NCBI GenBank assembly: GCA_017937065.1
Contig: JAGBEI010000017.1
Coordinates: forward strand, 1 to 64,000
Reading direction: 5' to 3'
DNA length: 64,000 nt
Source of the DNA: Clostridia bacterium
Lineage (GTDB): Bacteria; Bacillota; Clostridia; Oscillospirales; QAKW01
Part shown: one piece after another, positions 17,141-25,008 of the stretch
How the letters are laid out: each line of letters begins with the position of its first letter
Numbering within the stretch: position 1 is the stretch's first letter
Translations under genes and position numbers: made by a program
The notes under the pieces: model-generated
Seen by the model: only the letters and a program-made list of their open reading frames with translations
The model's database searches: none
What the model was told of the DNA's origin: nothing

Positions 17141-17650
17141 CTACATGTCCTCCGTTTTCACAACAGTAATAACCGCCTGCGCGTCATTACCCGCGGCGAT
17201 ATTCGTCAGAATTGTATTATACATATCCATAAATGCATAGTATCTGCGCATATCGCTGTCGGACAGCACGGCATATGCCGCCGCAAAGTACGGTATCGCG
17301 CTCTGCGCCTCGGTCGCCACTTCAAACTCCGTATCCCCCGCGCAAAGCTCGTTTATATCGGACGGGTACGCATAGTACAGAAGCTGCGCACTCCCTTCTC
17401 CCTGAACAATTATATGCCTGTCGTCTGTGCGCTGAAAGCTGCAGTCCGATTTTATAAGACGATACAGGTCGCCAGGCAGCTCGGTCTGCACGCCGCAGGT
17501 GACGGAAAAGCTCTTTTTTATCGGAGATACCGTCGTGGCTATCTGCTTTTGAGCAATATCGTAAAAGCCCGCAAGCACGCCCTTCATATGGTGGTAGTCG
17601 TCCTCTCCGATAAGTCCGCGCACCAAATCGTTTGCCTTGTTTATTGTCAT
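17141..17650 (-). CDS. Head-tail adaptor (P22 gp4-like)
   Basis: A 169-residue, largely helical protein beginning MTINKANDLVRGLIGEDDYH. It sits between the capsid genes and the nozzle gene, where P22-type phages encode the tail accessory factor that extends the portal. The C-terminal AIPYFAAAYAVLSDSDMRRYYAFMD region is typical of such connector proteins. Sequence similarity cannot be proven by eye, so the role is from position and size. A strong hairpin separates it from the upstream decoration gene. Confidence 0.6.
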   Translation of the reverse strand: MTINKANDLVRGLIGEDDYHHMKGVLAGFYDIAQKQIATTVSPIKKSFSVTCGVQTELPGDLYRLIKSDCSFQRTDDRHIIVQGEGSAQLLYYAYPSDINELCAGDTEFEVATEAQSAIPYFAAAYAVLSDSDMRRYYAFMDMYNTILTNIAAGNDAQAVITVVKTEDM

Positions 17651-17672
17651 ATGTACCTCCTTTTAAATCAAA

Positions 17673-17696
17673 GGTGCGGGGCTTTTCCCCCGCACC
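17673..17696 (-). promoter_or_regulatory. Intra-operon GC hairpin after the capsid genes
   Basis: GGTGCGGGG (17673-17681), 6-nt loop, CCCCGCACC (17688-17696). On the minus strand it is followed by TTTGATTT only. It could act as a partial terminator or mRNA stabiliser that raises capsid and decoration protein output over the adaptor and nozzle. Confidence 0.65.
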
Positions 17697-17710
17697 CCCT
17701 TCGGTAAAAA

Positions 17711-18067
17711 TTACGGAAGCTCGATTGCGGCAACCTTTACGTTGACGTCCGCTCCCTTTATGATAACGCAGCCGCGGTTATCCCCCGAAACGTGCATATA
17801 TCTGCCGCTTTCGACGGTGATAACCTTGGTTTCGTTTGCCGAAAGCGTAATCGCAAGGTCATGGACTCCCTGGATACTGTCTCCCGCAAGCACCGTGACT
17901 GCCTTTTCGGCAGCGGCGGCATTTTCAAGTATAATAAGTATTCTGCCGTCCTCTTTTGCCGAAAAGTCAACGGCTGCGCCGTCGGTCGCGCTTACGGCGA
18001 CGGCGGCGGGCATTGTCTTTGCCTCATTGAATTTAAGACTTGTGTTTGTTACAGCTGTTGCAGCCAT
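17711..18067 (-). CDS. Small phage head protein, possible capsid decoration protein
   Basis: A 118-residue acidic beta-rich protein beginning MAATAVTNTSLKFNEAKTMP. It has no enzymatic motif and no membrane segment. It lies 20 bp after the major capsid gene, a common place for head decoration or fibre proteins, and is followed by a hairpin that would favour high expression. The strand-rich pattern (GRILIILENA, KAVTVLAGDS, GRYMHVSGDN) fits a small beta-sandwich. The function is inferred from position. Confidence 0.55.
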   Translation of the reverse strand: MAATAVTNTSLKFNEAKTMPAAVAVSATDGAAVDFSAKEDGRILIILENAAAAEKAVTVLAGDSIQGVHDLAITLSANETKVITVESGRYMHVSGDNRGCVIIKGADVNVKVAAIELP

Positions 18068-18087
18068 ATTGTATTCCTCCCTTTAAA

Positions 18088-18903
18088 TTATTTATGTGCT
18101 TTTATAACGTACAGCTCTTTAGGACGCACGATTTTGCCGCCGTAGACATTGAGACCCTTAACGGCGTCCGCAAAGTAGGACTCGGGGCGGTATGCCTCTG
18201 TCTCGTCGATGCCGCCCGCAAATGCTATTGCGCGGTTGGTTCTGACAAGCATGTAATCGTCTGTCCCGTCGTTGTAGAGGTTGTTGGACATTTTGACCTT
18301 GCAGTTATCGTACATACCTGCCACGCCGCGGCTGATAAGCTCGTCGTTGTTTGTTTTAAGCTCTGTCAGCGCGTCGCGGAAAAGATGATAGAAAAACGGA
18401 GATACCGTAATGCTCACGTTATCCTCGACATCGACATCGTTTTCTCTGAGTACAAGCAGAGCCTCATCTACAAGCGCCTTTGCCTTGGCGGCGGAGTCCA
18501 CCTTGGTGGATTCGGAGCAAAAGTCCGCGTCCTTTGCAAGCGTTGCGACAAAATGGTCGCGCGTTCTTGCCATTTTTGCGGTTGCCTCTCTGATAAGCAC
18601 CTCCATCAGCCCGCTCGTAGACTGTGCCTTGTCTATATCGTCTATCATAAAATTGAATGCCTTTGCCTGGTCGATGTCAAGGTGAATGCTTGTACCCTCC
18701 ACCGCCACGGGCGCCGGAATCCCGTTTCCGGGCACATAGTCGAAAATGTCCGGCGCACCGACGCCTATAATCTTGACGCGGGCGCCCTGCTTTGCCTCAC
18801 CCTCAAACTGCGTCCAGCAGTCCTCAACCAGCCTGCACTTTTTTTCAAGCTCGGTCTGAATAAATTTTGACCAGATAACTGATTTAAAATTTGAAAAAGC
18901 CAT
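18088..18903 (-). CDS. Major capsid protein (P22 coat-like)
   Basis: A 271-residue protein with the features of short P22/HK97-fold coat proteins: N-terminal arm MAFSNFKSVIWSKFIQTELE, a central KAFNFMIDDIDKAQS segment, a spine helix region rich in Ala and Asp (about 140-180), and a C-terminal P-domain-like AYRPESYFADAVKGLNVYG. The upstream gene is a scaffold-like protein and no protease is present, which fits P22-type assembly. It has good codon usage and a strong GGAG site. It is intact. Confidence 0.8.
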   Translation of the reverse strand: MAFSNFKSVIWSKFIQTELEKKCRLVEDCWTQFEGEAKQGARVKIIGVGAPDIFDYVPGNGIPAPVAVEGTSIHLDIDQAKAFNFMIDDIDKAQSTSGLMEVLIREATAKMARTRDHFVATLAKDADFCSESTKVDSAAKAKALVDEALLVLRENDVDVEDNVSITVSPFFYHLFRDALTELKTNNDELISRGVAGMYDNCKVKMSNNLYNDGTDDYMLVRTNRAIAFAGGIDETEAYRPESYFADAVKGLNVYGGKIVRPKELYVIKAHK

Positions 18904-18916
18904 TTTTTACTCTCCT

Positions 18917-19528
18917 TTAAAGTCTTTTTAATGATTTCATCGCCTTCTTGAATATGACGGGATTATCCAAATCACGCGGGGTAAGCCTGTCCAGCTCACG
19001 CGAGCTGAAAAACTCGCCCTGTGCGTCCTCGGATACGCCCACAGAGCCTGTCTCGGGCGGACGCTTGACTAAGCTGTCACTGCTTGCTGCTCTGACGGCG
19101 GAAAATGCCACCTTGGCATCTACGCCGCTCTCAATCAGTCTTAAAAAATCTCCGCCTATGCTCTCCAGGTCCGAAACATTCGGGTCAATCCCGCGTATGG
19201 TTTCAAGGTCCGCGCGCATTTTGCCGTCCACCAGCGCCGAAAGATAGACATCGCTTCGCGTCTTATATTTTTCATACTCTGCCGTTCTTTTTTCCGTGTT
19301 TGACAGTTCGTTTTTCAGACGCTCGATTTCCTTTCTGTACGCCTCGTTTTCAAGCCGCATTTTGCGAAACCCCGAATTTTGCGCAGTACTCTGTCTGCGG
19401 GCGGTGAGCTCCGCTTTTACGGCGGACGCGGGCGTCCCCGCGTCGCCGTCACCGATATTTACGTCAATACTGCCCGCAGGCTCCACGGCTGCCTGCTGTG
19501 CGTCGTTTACCGCATTTGTTTTATTCAT
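18917..19528 (-). CDS. Phage scaffolding-like protein
   Basis: A 203-residue, charged, predominantly helical protein with a coiled coil around residues 50-85 (LENEAYRKEIERLKNELSNT) and a C-terminal basic helix (FKKAMKSLKRL). Immediately precedes the major capsid gene, the position of scaffolds. The ATG at 19528 is preferred over an upstream in-frame start inside the endolysin gene because GGGGAT precedes it and it lies 4 bp after the endolysin stop. Confidence 0.7.
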   Translation of the reverse strand: MNKTNAVNDAQQAAVEPAGSIDVNIGDGDAGTPASAVKAELTARRQSTAQNSGFRKMRLENEAYRKEIERLKNELSNTEKRTAEYEKYKTRSDVYLSALVDGKMRADLETIRGIDPNVSDLESIGGDFLRLIESGVDAKVAFSAVRAASSDSLVKRPPETGSVGVSEDAQGEFFSSRELDRLTPRDLDNPVIFKKAMKSLKRL

Positions 19529-19532
19529 TTGA

Positions 19533-20153
19533 TTATCCCCATCTTTCAAGAAGTCTTTCAATTATCACCGCCGCCTCCTGACGTGTCAGGTTGGCACGCG
19601 GATTGAAATTATTGTTTTCGTCGCCCAGCATTATGCCTGCATCGGCGACCTTTTTAACAGCGTCCTTTGCCCAGCCTGCAATGGACGCATCGTCATTATA
19701 TTTTTCCACTTTTTCCTCCTCTGGTACGGTAAAGCTCTCACTGTAATACGAGCCCTTTTTGTTAGGCACTCCCAGATAACCGCTGGGGTCTGTCGGGTTG
19801 TTGTCCGCGTCGTTGAGCTGAAAATGCAGGTGCACGCCCGTGACATTTCCCGTATCGCCCATTTTGGCAATGACTGTCGTTCGGTTTACCTTTTGCCCCT
19901 CGGTAACCTTAACGCTGCCCTCCTCAAGATGACAGAACAGGTGACGCCGTCCGTCCCCGTCGCCAATCGAAATATATCTGCCCCAGCCGCCCTCATCATA
20001 TGCAATCACTCTCACGGTGCCGTCACATGTGGCATATACACTCCTGTTTTCGGCGGCAAAATCAATGCCGCGGTGTTTATTCTGCCACAGTGCGCCGTCC
20101 TGACCGTAGGTTGCAGTTATAGAGAATTTTCCGGTAACGGGAAGATTGGTCAT
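19533..20153 (-). CDS. M23 (LytM) endolysin with C-terminal SLH domain
   Basis: A 206-residue cytoplasmic cell-wall hydrolase. Residues 1-130 form an M23 metallopeptidase domain with zinc ligands in HRGIDF and HLHF and the middle segment HLFCHLEEGSVKVTEGQ. Residues 150-206 form one S-layer-homology repeat: AGWAKDAVKKVADAGIMLGD, then NPRANLTRQEAAVII. M23 enzymes cut peptide cross-bridges. There is no signal peptide; the overlapping upstream holin (ATGA overlap) would release it. The SLH domain probably targets secondary wall polymer, as it does in the two host surface proteins encoded just beyond the cassette. Confidence 0.85.
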   Translation of the reverse strand: MTNLPVTGKFSITATYGQDGALWQNKHRGIDFAAENRSVYATCDGTVRVIAYDEGGWGRYISIGDGDGRRHLFCHLEEGSVKVTEGQKVNRTTVIAKMGDTGNVTGVHLHFQLNDADNNPTDPSGYLGVPNKKGSYYSESFTVPEEEKVEKYNDDASIAGWAKDAVKKVADAGIMLGDENNNFNPRANLTRQEAAVIIERLLERWG

Positions 20154-20596
20154 TTATCCTCGCCTCCGCCCTTGTCAATATCATCCTTGGCAGTTTTCAT
20201 AAATTTCGCAATCCATGCAGGCAGCGCCTGATTGTTGCAGCGATAGATATTCTCGATTATCGATATGCTCTCGGTAACTGCTATATATACGCAGATAACG
20301 CTTGAAAAGAGCAGGTTTTTCGGTACGCTGAAATTTACCGACGACGCGGCATAAGGTATAAAAACATCCAAAAACGTACCGAATGCGAGCGCCACAAAAA
20401 GCACCACTTTTTTAATAACGCCTTTATACGCCTTTTGACTTGAAAGCCCGCTGCCGTCCATAAGAGAAGCGAGAATACCCGTCACTATGTCGAAAAGCAC
20501 CACGGCGCCGACTATTATATACGCAAGCCCGTACAGCTTGAAATAAGTCAGTATTGCGCCTCCCGCTATCGACAGCAGGTATTTTACATTACTCAT
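20150..20596 (-). CDS. Phage holin (toxin secretion/phage lysis type)
   Basis: A 148-residue membrane protein of the phi-C31/TcdE-like holin family. Helices lie near residues 5-25, 28-48, 65-85 and 92-115, with the family motif VVLFDIVTGILASLMDGSGL and LSSQKAYKGVIKKV. The C-terminus is charged. The ATG at 20596 is chosen because AAAGGAAT precedes it; an upstream start would add 28 poorly fitting residues. It overlaps the endolysin start by 4 bp. Confidence 0.85.
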   Translation of the reverse strand: MSNVKYLLSIAGGAILTYFKLYGLAYIIVGAVVLFDIVTGILASLMDGSGLSSQKAYKGVIKKVVLFVALAFGTFLDVFIPYAASSVNFSVPKNLLFSSVICVYIAVTESISIIENIYRCNNQALPAWIAKFMKTAKDDIDKGGGEDK

Positions 20597-20682
20597 GATT
20601 ATTCCTTTCACAATATTATATATATTTATAGCTGCGGCATACTGCCGCCCTGACATTAATCCGAAAACACCGGCGGACAAAG

Positions 20683-21618
20683 CTATGACTGTAAATTCTG
20701 TATCAGCTTATCTACATATGCCTTTGTGGCAATCTCCGAGTACTGTGCGCGCGTACCGCAAAACACCTGCTTTGCAAAATCGGACACTTCGTCTATGGTG
20801 AGATTTGTATGACCGTAATATGCGAATTTTTCATACATGTCTGCACTGCCGGCAGCCCAGTCTGTGTCATACCACTGCATAATCGGGCCGGAATCGCTCC
20901 AGATAAAGTACATATAATATCCGGAGCGAATGGTATAGCGTATTTCCATTTGTCCCAGCAGGGCCGACTCTGCGTTGTACAGCTTGAACAGATAAATACA
21001 TTTTGTCCCCGATCCCGATGTATCGGTAAGCCCGTGCTCCTCTATTGCCGCAATCAGCTCCTCCTCGGTATCGTACACACACGGAGCGGGTGTTCCGTAG
21101 TCCTCAAGCGCAGCTCCGTCGTATATCGGCTCTATCTCGACATTTTGCAAAATTTTCAGAACTCCGTTTTCACGGCAGATAAGCGTACTGTCGGACGTCG
21201 GCTGCGCGGCGACATCCGCAATTACTCTGTCGCTGCTGCTTTCAAGCAAACCGCTTTTAATAGCGTCCGCCTCATCCTTGCTGTATGTCTGCTCCTTTGT
21301 ATACACGTCTAAGGCGTCTGCCTTCTGCGTCAGCTTGCTGTCCGTCTCGGTCTTCGAATATACATCCGAGGCTTTGGCAAAGGTGCCGTCTGCCTCACTT
21401 TTATTATATGTTTCCTCTTTTTTATAGACACTCTCGGAGGGTGCCGACGCATTTACGGCGTCTGTCAGCTCGTTTATTTTCGGTATCAGCACCTGTCTTG
21501 GCACATAATCCATAAATTCTTTCATTTCCTGCGCCGTTTTACCCGGTACATCCGGCTGATTTACATGAAATCTGTTCTGATTAAAAAGCTCGGTATCATC
21601 AATCTTGGTTACCGACAT
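20683..21618 (-). CDS. Phage tail fibre/needle-like protein with YSKTETD repeats
   Basis: A 311-residue protein. After a short N-terminal region, residues 65-120 carry degenerate repeats of the form V/TYxKxExDxxxxxKAD (for example VYSKTETDSKLTQKAD), a pattern typical of trimeric phage fibres. The rest is a beta-rich C-terminal domain ending in LIQNLQS. It overlaps the portal gene by 20 bp and precedes the holin. It is the only obvious candidate for host attachment in the cassette. It could alternatively be a central needle-like plug; no such gene is otherwise visible. Confidence 0.6.
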   Translation of the reverse strand: MSVTKIDDTELFNQNRFHVNQPDVPGKTAQEMKEFMDYVPRQVLIPKINELTDAVNASAPSESVYKKEETYNKSEADGTFAKASDVYSKTETDSKLTQKADALDVYTKEQTYSKDEADAIKSGLLESSSDRVIADVAAQPTSDSTLICRENGVLKILQNVEIEPIYDGAALEDYGTPAPCVYDTEEELIAAIEEHGLTDTSGSGTKCIYLFKLYNAESALLGQMEIRYTIRSGYYMYFIWSDSGPIMQWYDTDWAAGSADMYEKFAYYGHTNLTIDEVSDFAKQVFCGTRAQYSEIATKAYVDKLIQNLQS

Positions 21619-23092
21619 TCTGTTTACCTCCTCTGCTCTTTATAATCTGCTCCAGCTTGGACTTGGGCACCGAGCTTTCGTCGTCCAGTGCCGAAACATA
21701 TTCCTCAAACGATATATGACCCATGCTGAAAAGCTGGCTCAGTGACTGCTCTCTGGCATATTTTGAAAAAGGATTGGTGCTTGAAACATCAACACGGATT
21801 TGCGGCTCCAAAAGGTCAAGCTCTCCTGCCGAAACGCTTGTGCCGTCCGGCAGGCAAATACCGCCGGGGTTATACACCACCCACTGCCTGTACCAAATCC
21901 GCGCGATGTCCTCGGTCAGCCGTCTGAACGCCGCCGTCTGCTCGTTAAGCGGAATTGCCGCCTGGTCGCGCACGGCAATTATAGCGGTGCCCGACGCCTT
22001 TGTCGGGTCTATGCTGCCAAGGGACGCGTCCCCCGCGCCCGCAAGCTGACGTGAGGTTATAAGCAGCTCCTCACTGAGCGCCTTTGCATCCGGCGCCATA
22101 GGCGACGGAGTGAGATAGTTTACGGCGTCCTTAACCGAATTTACGCTTCCGCCCTCCACCTCAATGGCTGTTCCGACCTCTGTCAGCGCTTTCGGGTTTG
22201 CAATCCTGTCCCCCGCATATATGAGCCGTGAATACGCCGTCAGCTTTGCGTTGACAATACGCCTTGCAAGGTTGCGGTTTATCTCTATCTGGTTGGGTAT
22301 CAGCGGCGTCACCTCGCCCGCACCGCGAAAGCTGCCGCGGCGTCTGGAGCTGACAAGTGCCGCCACGGGATAGCAGTCCAGACCTTCAATGACCTGCTCC
22401 GGCTGATAAACAACGGATTTTGAGGAGCGCGAAAAGTGCAGGTTTCCGTCGGTAAGCGTTAATTTCAAAAGACTTACACATTTGTCCCTGCCGTAATCCT
22501 CGCTGTCCTCATCAGGCATTATCGTCATGGCAATTTCCTTTGAAATGCCGTTGTTTACCGCCTCGCGGCGAATATCCGCCACCGGGCGGCGCTCCCTTAT
22601 AATTATGTAAGGCTGAGACGAAATATCCGGGTTGGATTCGTCACCCAGGAACACGTCGGTACGCTCCAGCACCTGGCAGGAGCCGGCACCGTCATAAAAA
22701 TACACAAAGCTGTCGCCCGCTATCATCGACGCCTTGACTACGTCCCAGCATTTTGTATCCATCTTCAGCCGCTCCCACTGCTGAGCGGCAAGCCGTGACA
22801 GCTGGGCGCACACGCGCTGCATACGCTCCTTTGCAAGCGGCGCGGAAAAGCTGATGCTCATATCGTTCATAGCTACCATTGCGGTTTTGTACTTTACAAG
22901 CGGCGCTATAAAATTATAAACGGGCAGCTCTTCATTCTGGCTTTCCAGCCCGTACCACTGATCGCCCTCATAAAAGCGATAGGCGCGCACTGTCTGCTCC
23001 TCTATCCCCATTTTTGCATGAACTTCAAGGCACGACTCGTATTCGCTCCAAATCTGTGCCGCATTTACAACGGTGTCGTACAGTCTGCTCAT
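21599..23092 (-). CDS. Phage portal protein
   Basis: A 497-residue protein with the layout of portal proteins: N-terminal helical region, YRFYEGDQWYGLESQNEELP (about 37-56), a central wing, and a C-terminal QAAIPLNEQTAAFRRLTEDI helix. It follows the large terminase with one small gene between, and its ATG overlaps the stop of that gene as ATGA. It would form the dodecameric DNA channel. No truncation is visible. Confidence 0.82.
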   Translation of the reverse strand: MSRLYDTVVNAAQIWSEYESCLEVHAKMGIEEQTVRAYRFYEGDQWYGLESQNEELPVYNFIAPLVKYKTAMVAMNDMSISFSAPLAKERMQRVCAQLSRLAAQQWERLKMDTKCWDVVKASMIAGDSFVYFYDGAGSCQVLERTDVFLGDESNPDISSQPYIIIRERRPVADIRREAVNNGISKEIAMTIMPDEDSEDYGRDKCVSLLKLTLTDGNLHFSRSSKSVVYQPEQVIEGLDCYPVAALVSSRRRGSFRGAGEVTPLIPNQIEINRNLARRIVNAKLTAYSRLIYAGDRIANPKALTEVGTAIEVEGGSVNSVKDAVNYLTPSPMAPDAKALSEELLITSRQLAGAGDASLGSIDPTKASGTAIIAVRDQAAIPLNEQTAAFRRLTEDIARIWYRQWVVYNPGGICLPDGTSVSAGELDLLEPQIRVDVSSTNPFSKYAREQSLSQLFSMGHISFEEYVSALDDESSVPKSKLEQIIKSRGGKQNVGNQD

Positions 23093-23283
23093 CTGCCGTC
23101 ACCGCCCTTTTTCGGCAGGTCTGAGCTTTTGCCGTAAGCCTCAATATTCTGCAAAAGGATATTGAGCCTGTCAAGCTCTGTTTCATGACTGCGGCGTCCG
23201 CTGTTTTTATGTTTATGCATAAGGCGTGCAAAACATACTGCCGCGGCGGCAATAACAGCCGCAATTAAAATCAGTAATTCCAT
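23089..23283 (-). CDS. Small single-helix membrane protein in phage cassette
   Basis: A 64-residue protein with one N-terminal transmembrane helix (residues 2-20) and a basic, hydrophilic C-terminal half ending PKKGGDGR. The predicted N-out, C-in topology and size resemble small phage spanin-like or antiholin-like proteins, but nothing specific is recognisable. It lies between terminase (10-bp gap) and portal (4-bp overlap). Confidence 0.6.
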   Translation of the reverse strand: MELLILIAAVIAAAAVCFARLMHKHKNSGRRSHETELDRLNILLQNIEAYGKSSDLPKKGGDGR

Positions 23284-23292
23284 TATTCCTCC

Positions 23293-24651
23293 TCAAATTA
23301 TTATCATCTGCTTTTCGCTGTCAAAGGGGGACAGCTGCTTTTCAAAGCTGAAACCGTATTTATAAGCGGCGGGCGCCTTTTCGGCGGGACGCGGCTGACC
23401 CGCGATAAAATAGCGCAGCGCGTCGGGCGCATGGGTCAGCTCGTGCGGCACCCCGGCGCTGTCGGCGGGATTGTGGCTGTCGCACTGCAAAAGCGACATT
23501 GCGCGTATAAGATTCTGACAGCTGTCAAAAATCCGCAGTCTTGCAGTCTGCCCGCCCGCTTCATCGTCTGTAACGTGCAGCCATTCCTTAAGCGCCATCC
23601 ACCCTGCGACACGCGCTGACATCACGCGGGTCAGGCTTACTCCGTTTTCAAGGAAAAGACCTGCAATGCTCTTTCCGCTGTCCTTCTGTCTGCTCCAGAG
23701 GTCGGGCGGTGCGAAAACCGCATAAATTTCATCGCCTTTGCAAAGCTCCTTTATCCGCTCTGCCGCCTGCGACACAATAAGCCCGTCTCCTCCGTTGTCC
23801 TTTCCCTCGTAAACCTCGGCTGTAACATAAGCGCGCCCGCCGTCGTCCACAGCGATTTTATATGCCGCCAGCATGTCAAGCCCGTAGTCAAGCGAAACAT
23901 ACCTGCGCCACTCACGCGGCACCTCAAAGGCACAAAGCACGTGCACGCTCCTGTCAAACTCTTCAAAAAACCTGCCGTCCGTTATATCCCAGCTGCCGTT
24001 TAGCAGCGCGCGCCTGTCCCTGTCGCTCAGCGAGCGCAGACGCTTTACATACTGCGGGTCGCTTTTCATGAGAAAGCGGTTATCGGTCACTCTTGCGGGG
24101 ATAAACATCCGCGTCAGCTCCCCCGCCTTTGTCACGGTGTCCGGCGCACAGCAGTCGATAAAACGCTTTTTTACCCAGCTGTGACCGATACCACCGGGAT
24201 TTGTCGAGCTTTTTACATGCTTGGGATACCCGTTTACTCCGCGGCAGCGTGAGAGCATGTAGAGGTACATGCTTTCGGTAAAGTGCGTCAGCTCGTCAAA
24301 GCGAATGACGTCGTACTCCGCCGACTGGTACCTGTACACATCCTCCTCGCTGTCACAGTACGCAAAATCTATCAGCGAGCCGTTCACAAACGTCCCCGTG
24401 TGGTCGGCTTTGCGATAGCTGTATACTGACTGCGGATAAAGTGCAAGCGATACCCTGATAAGCGATTTTTCAAGCTCCGGCAGTGTTCGGCGGAATATTA
24501 TCTGTTTTGAGCGCGGATATTTCATCGCGTATAAAAAAGCGTCGATAATCTGCCCGTAGCTTTTGCCTCCGCCAGCCGCGCCGCCGTAAAGCACCTCAAA
24601 CGCCTGCGCGTCGCAGAATTTCTTCTGGCGCTGCGTCACGGTAATATCCAT
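23293..24651 (-). CDS. Phage terminase large subunit
   Basis: The DNA packaging motor, 452 residues. The ATPase domain has Walker A GGAAGGGKS (23-31) and Walker B with the catalytic carboxylate in VIRFDELTHF (about 113-122), followed by SSTNPGG. The nuclease domain starts near RRYVSLDYGLDMLAAYKI, and the final acidic motif is HAPDALRYFI near the C-terminus. All expected motifs are intact, so packaging activity is plausible. Its ATG overlaps the upstream small gene by one base (TGATG). Confidence 0.92.
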   Translation of the reverse strand: MDITVTQRQKKFCDAQAFEVLYGGAAGGGKSYGQIIDAFLYAMKYPRSKQIIFRRTLPELEKSLIRVSLALYPQSVYSYRKADHTGTFVNGSLIDFAYCDSEEDVYRYQSAEYDVIRFDELTHFTESMYLYMLSRCRGVNGYPKHVKSSTNPGGIGHSWVKKRFIDCCAPDTVTKAGELTRMFIPARVTDNRFLMKSDPQYVKRLRSLSDRDRRALLNGSWDITDGRFFEEFDRSVHVLCAFEVPREWRRYVSLDYGLDMLAAYKIAVDDGGRAYVTAEVYEGKDNGGDGLIVSQAAERIKELCKGDEIYAVFAPPDLWSRQKDSGKSIAGLFLENGVSLTRVMSARVAGWMALKEWLHVTDDEAGGQTARLRIFDSCQNLIRAMSLLQCDSHNPADSAGVPHELTHAPDALRYFIAGQPRPAEKAPAAYKYGFSFEKQLSPFDSEKQMIII

Positions 24652-24890
24652 CAGTCAACTACCCTGATGTTTACCTTGAACTCTCCCGCCGTTTCGGTCG
24701 TCTGGGAATCAAGGATTTCCCTTATAAGCTTCACAGCGTCCGACGCGCCGCCGACGGCGCGCTTTACTATCGCGGCGGCGATTGCCTGCTGCACCGTAAA
24801 CTGCGCGCCCAGTATCGGCTCGTCCGGGTCAGTGATTTTTTTACGGCACAGCTTTTTTACGGTCTCGTCAAAGCTTTTTGACTTTGCCAT
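24651..24890 (-). CDS. Probable phage terminase small subunit
   Basis: A 79-residue, mostly helical protein just upstream of the large terminase. The segment FTVQQAIAAAIVKRAVGGASDAVKLIREIL resembles the C-terminal part of DUF5681-like proteins found in terminase small subunits. No DNA-binding motif is obvious and the length is short for a TerS. It is the first gene of the cassette, next to a weak promoter. Confidence 0.55.
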   Translation of the reverse strand: MAKSKSFDETVKKLCRKKITDPDEPILGAQFTVQQAIAAAIVKRAVGGASDAVKLIREILDSQTTETAGEFKVNIRVVD

Positions 24891-24913
24891 CTGTTCTCTG
24901 TCCCCCCTTTCGA

Positions 24914-24942
24914 TTTATATTTTAACGCCTTAAACCGAACAA
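24914..24942 (-). promoter_or_regulatory. Weak promoter for the phage cassette
   Basis: Minus strand TTGTTC (24937-24942), 17-bp spacer, TATAAA (24914-24919). It is the only candidate upstream of the 13-gene run; a copy of TTCGTTTTGTTCGG spans the -35. No repressor gene accompanies it. Confidence 0.45.
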
Positions 24943-24957
24943 AACGAACATAATAAA

Positions 24958-24988
24958 AAAGACAGTGCCTATTTGAGACACTGTCTTT
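24958..24988 (-). terminator. Terminator after SLH protein 1
   Basis: AAAGACAGTG/CACTGTCTTT hairpin with an 11-nt loop and T-run on the minus strand. It isolates the phage cassette from the SLH genes. Confidence 0.8.
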
Positions 24989-25008
24989 TCCGTTATATTA
25001 AAATTTGT

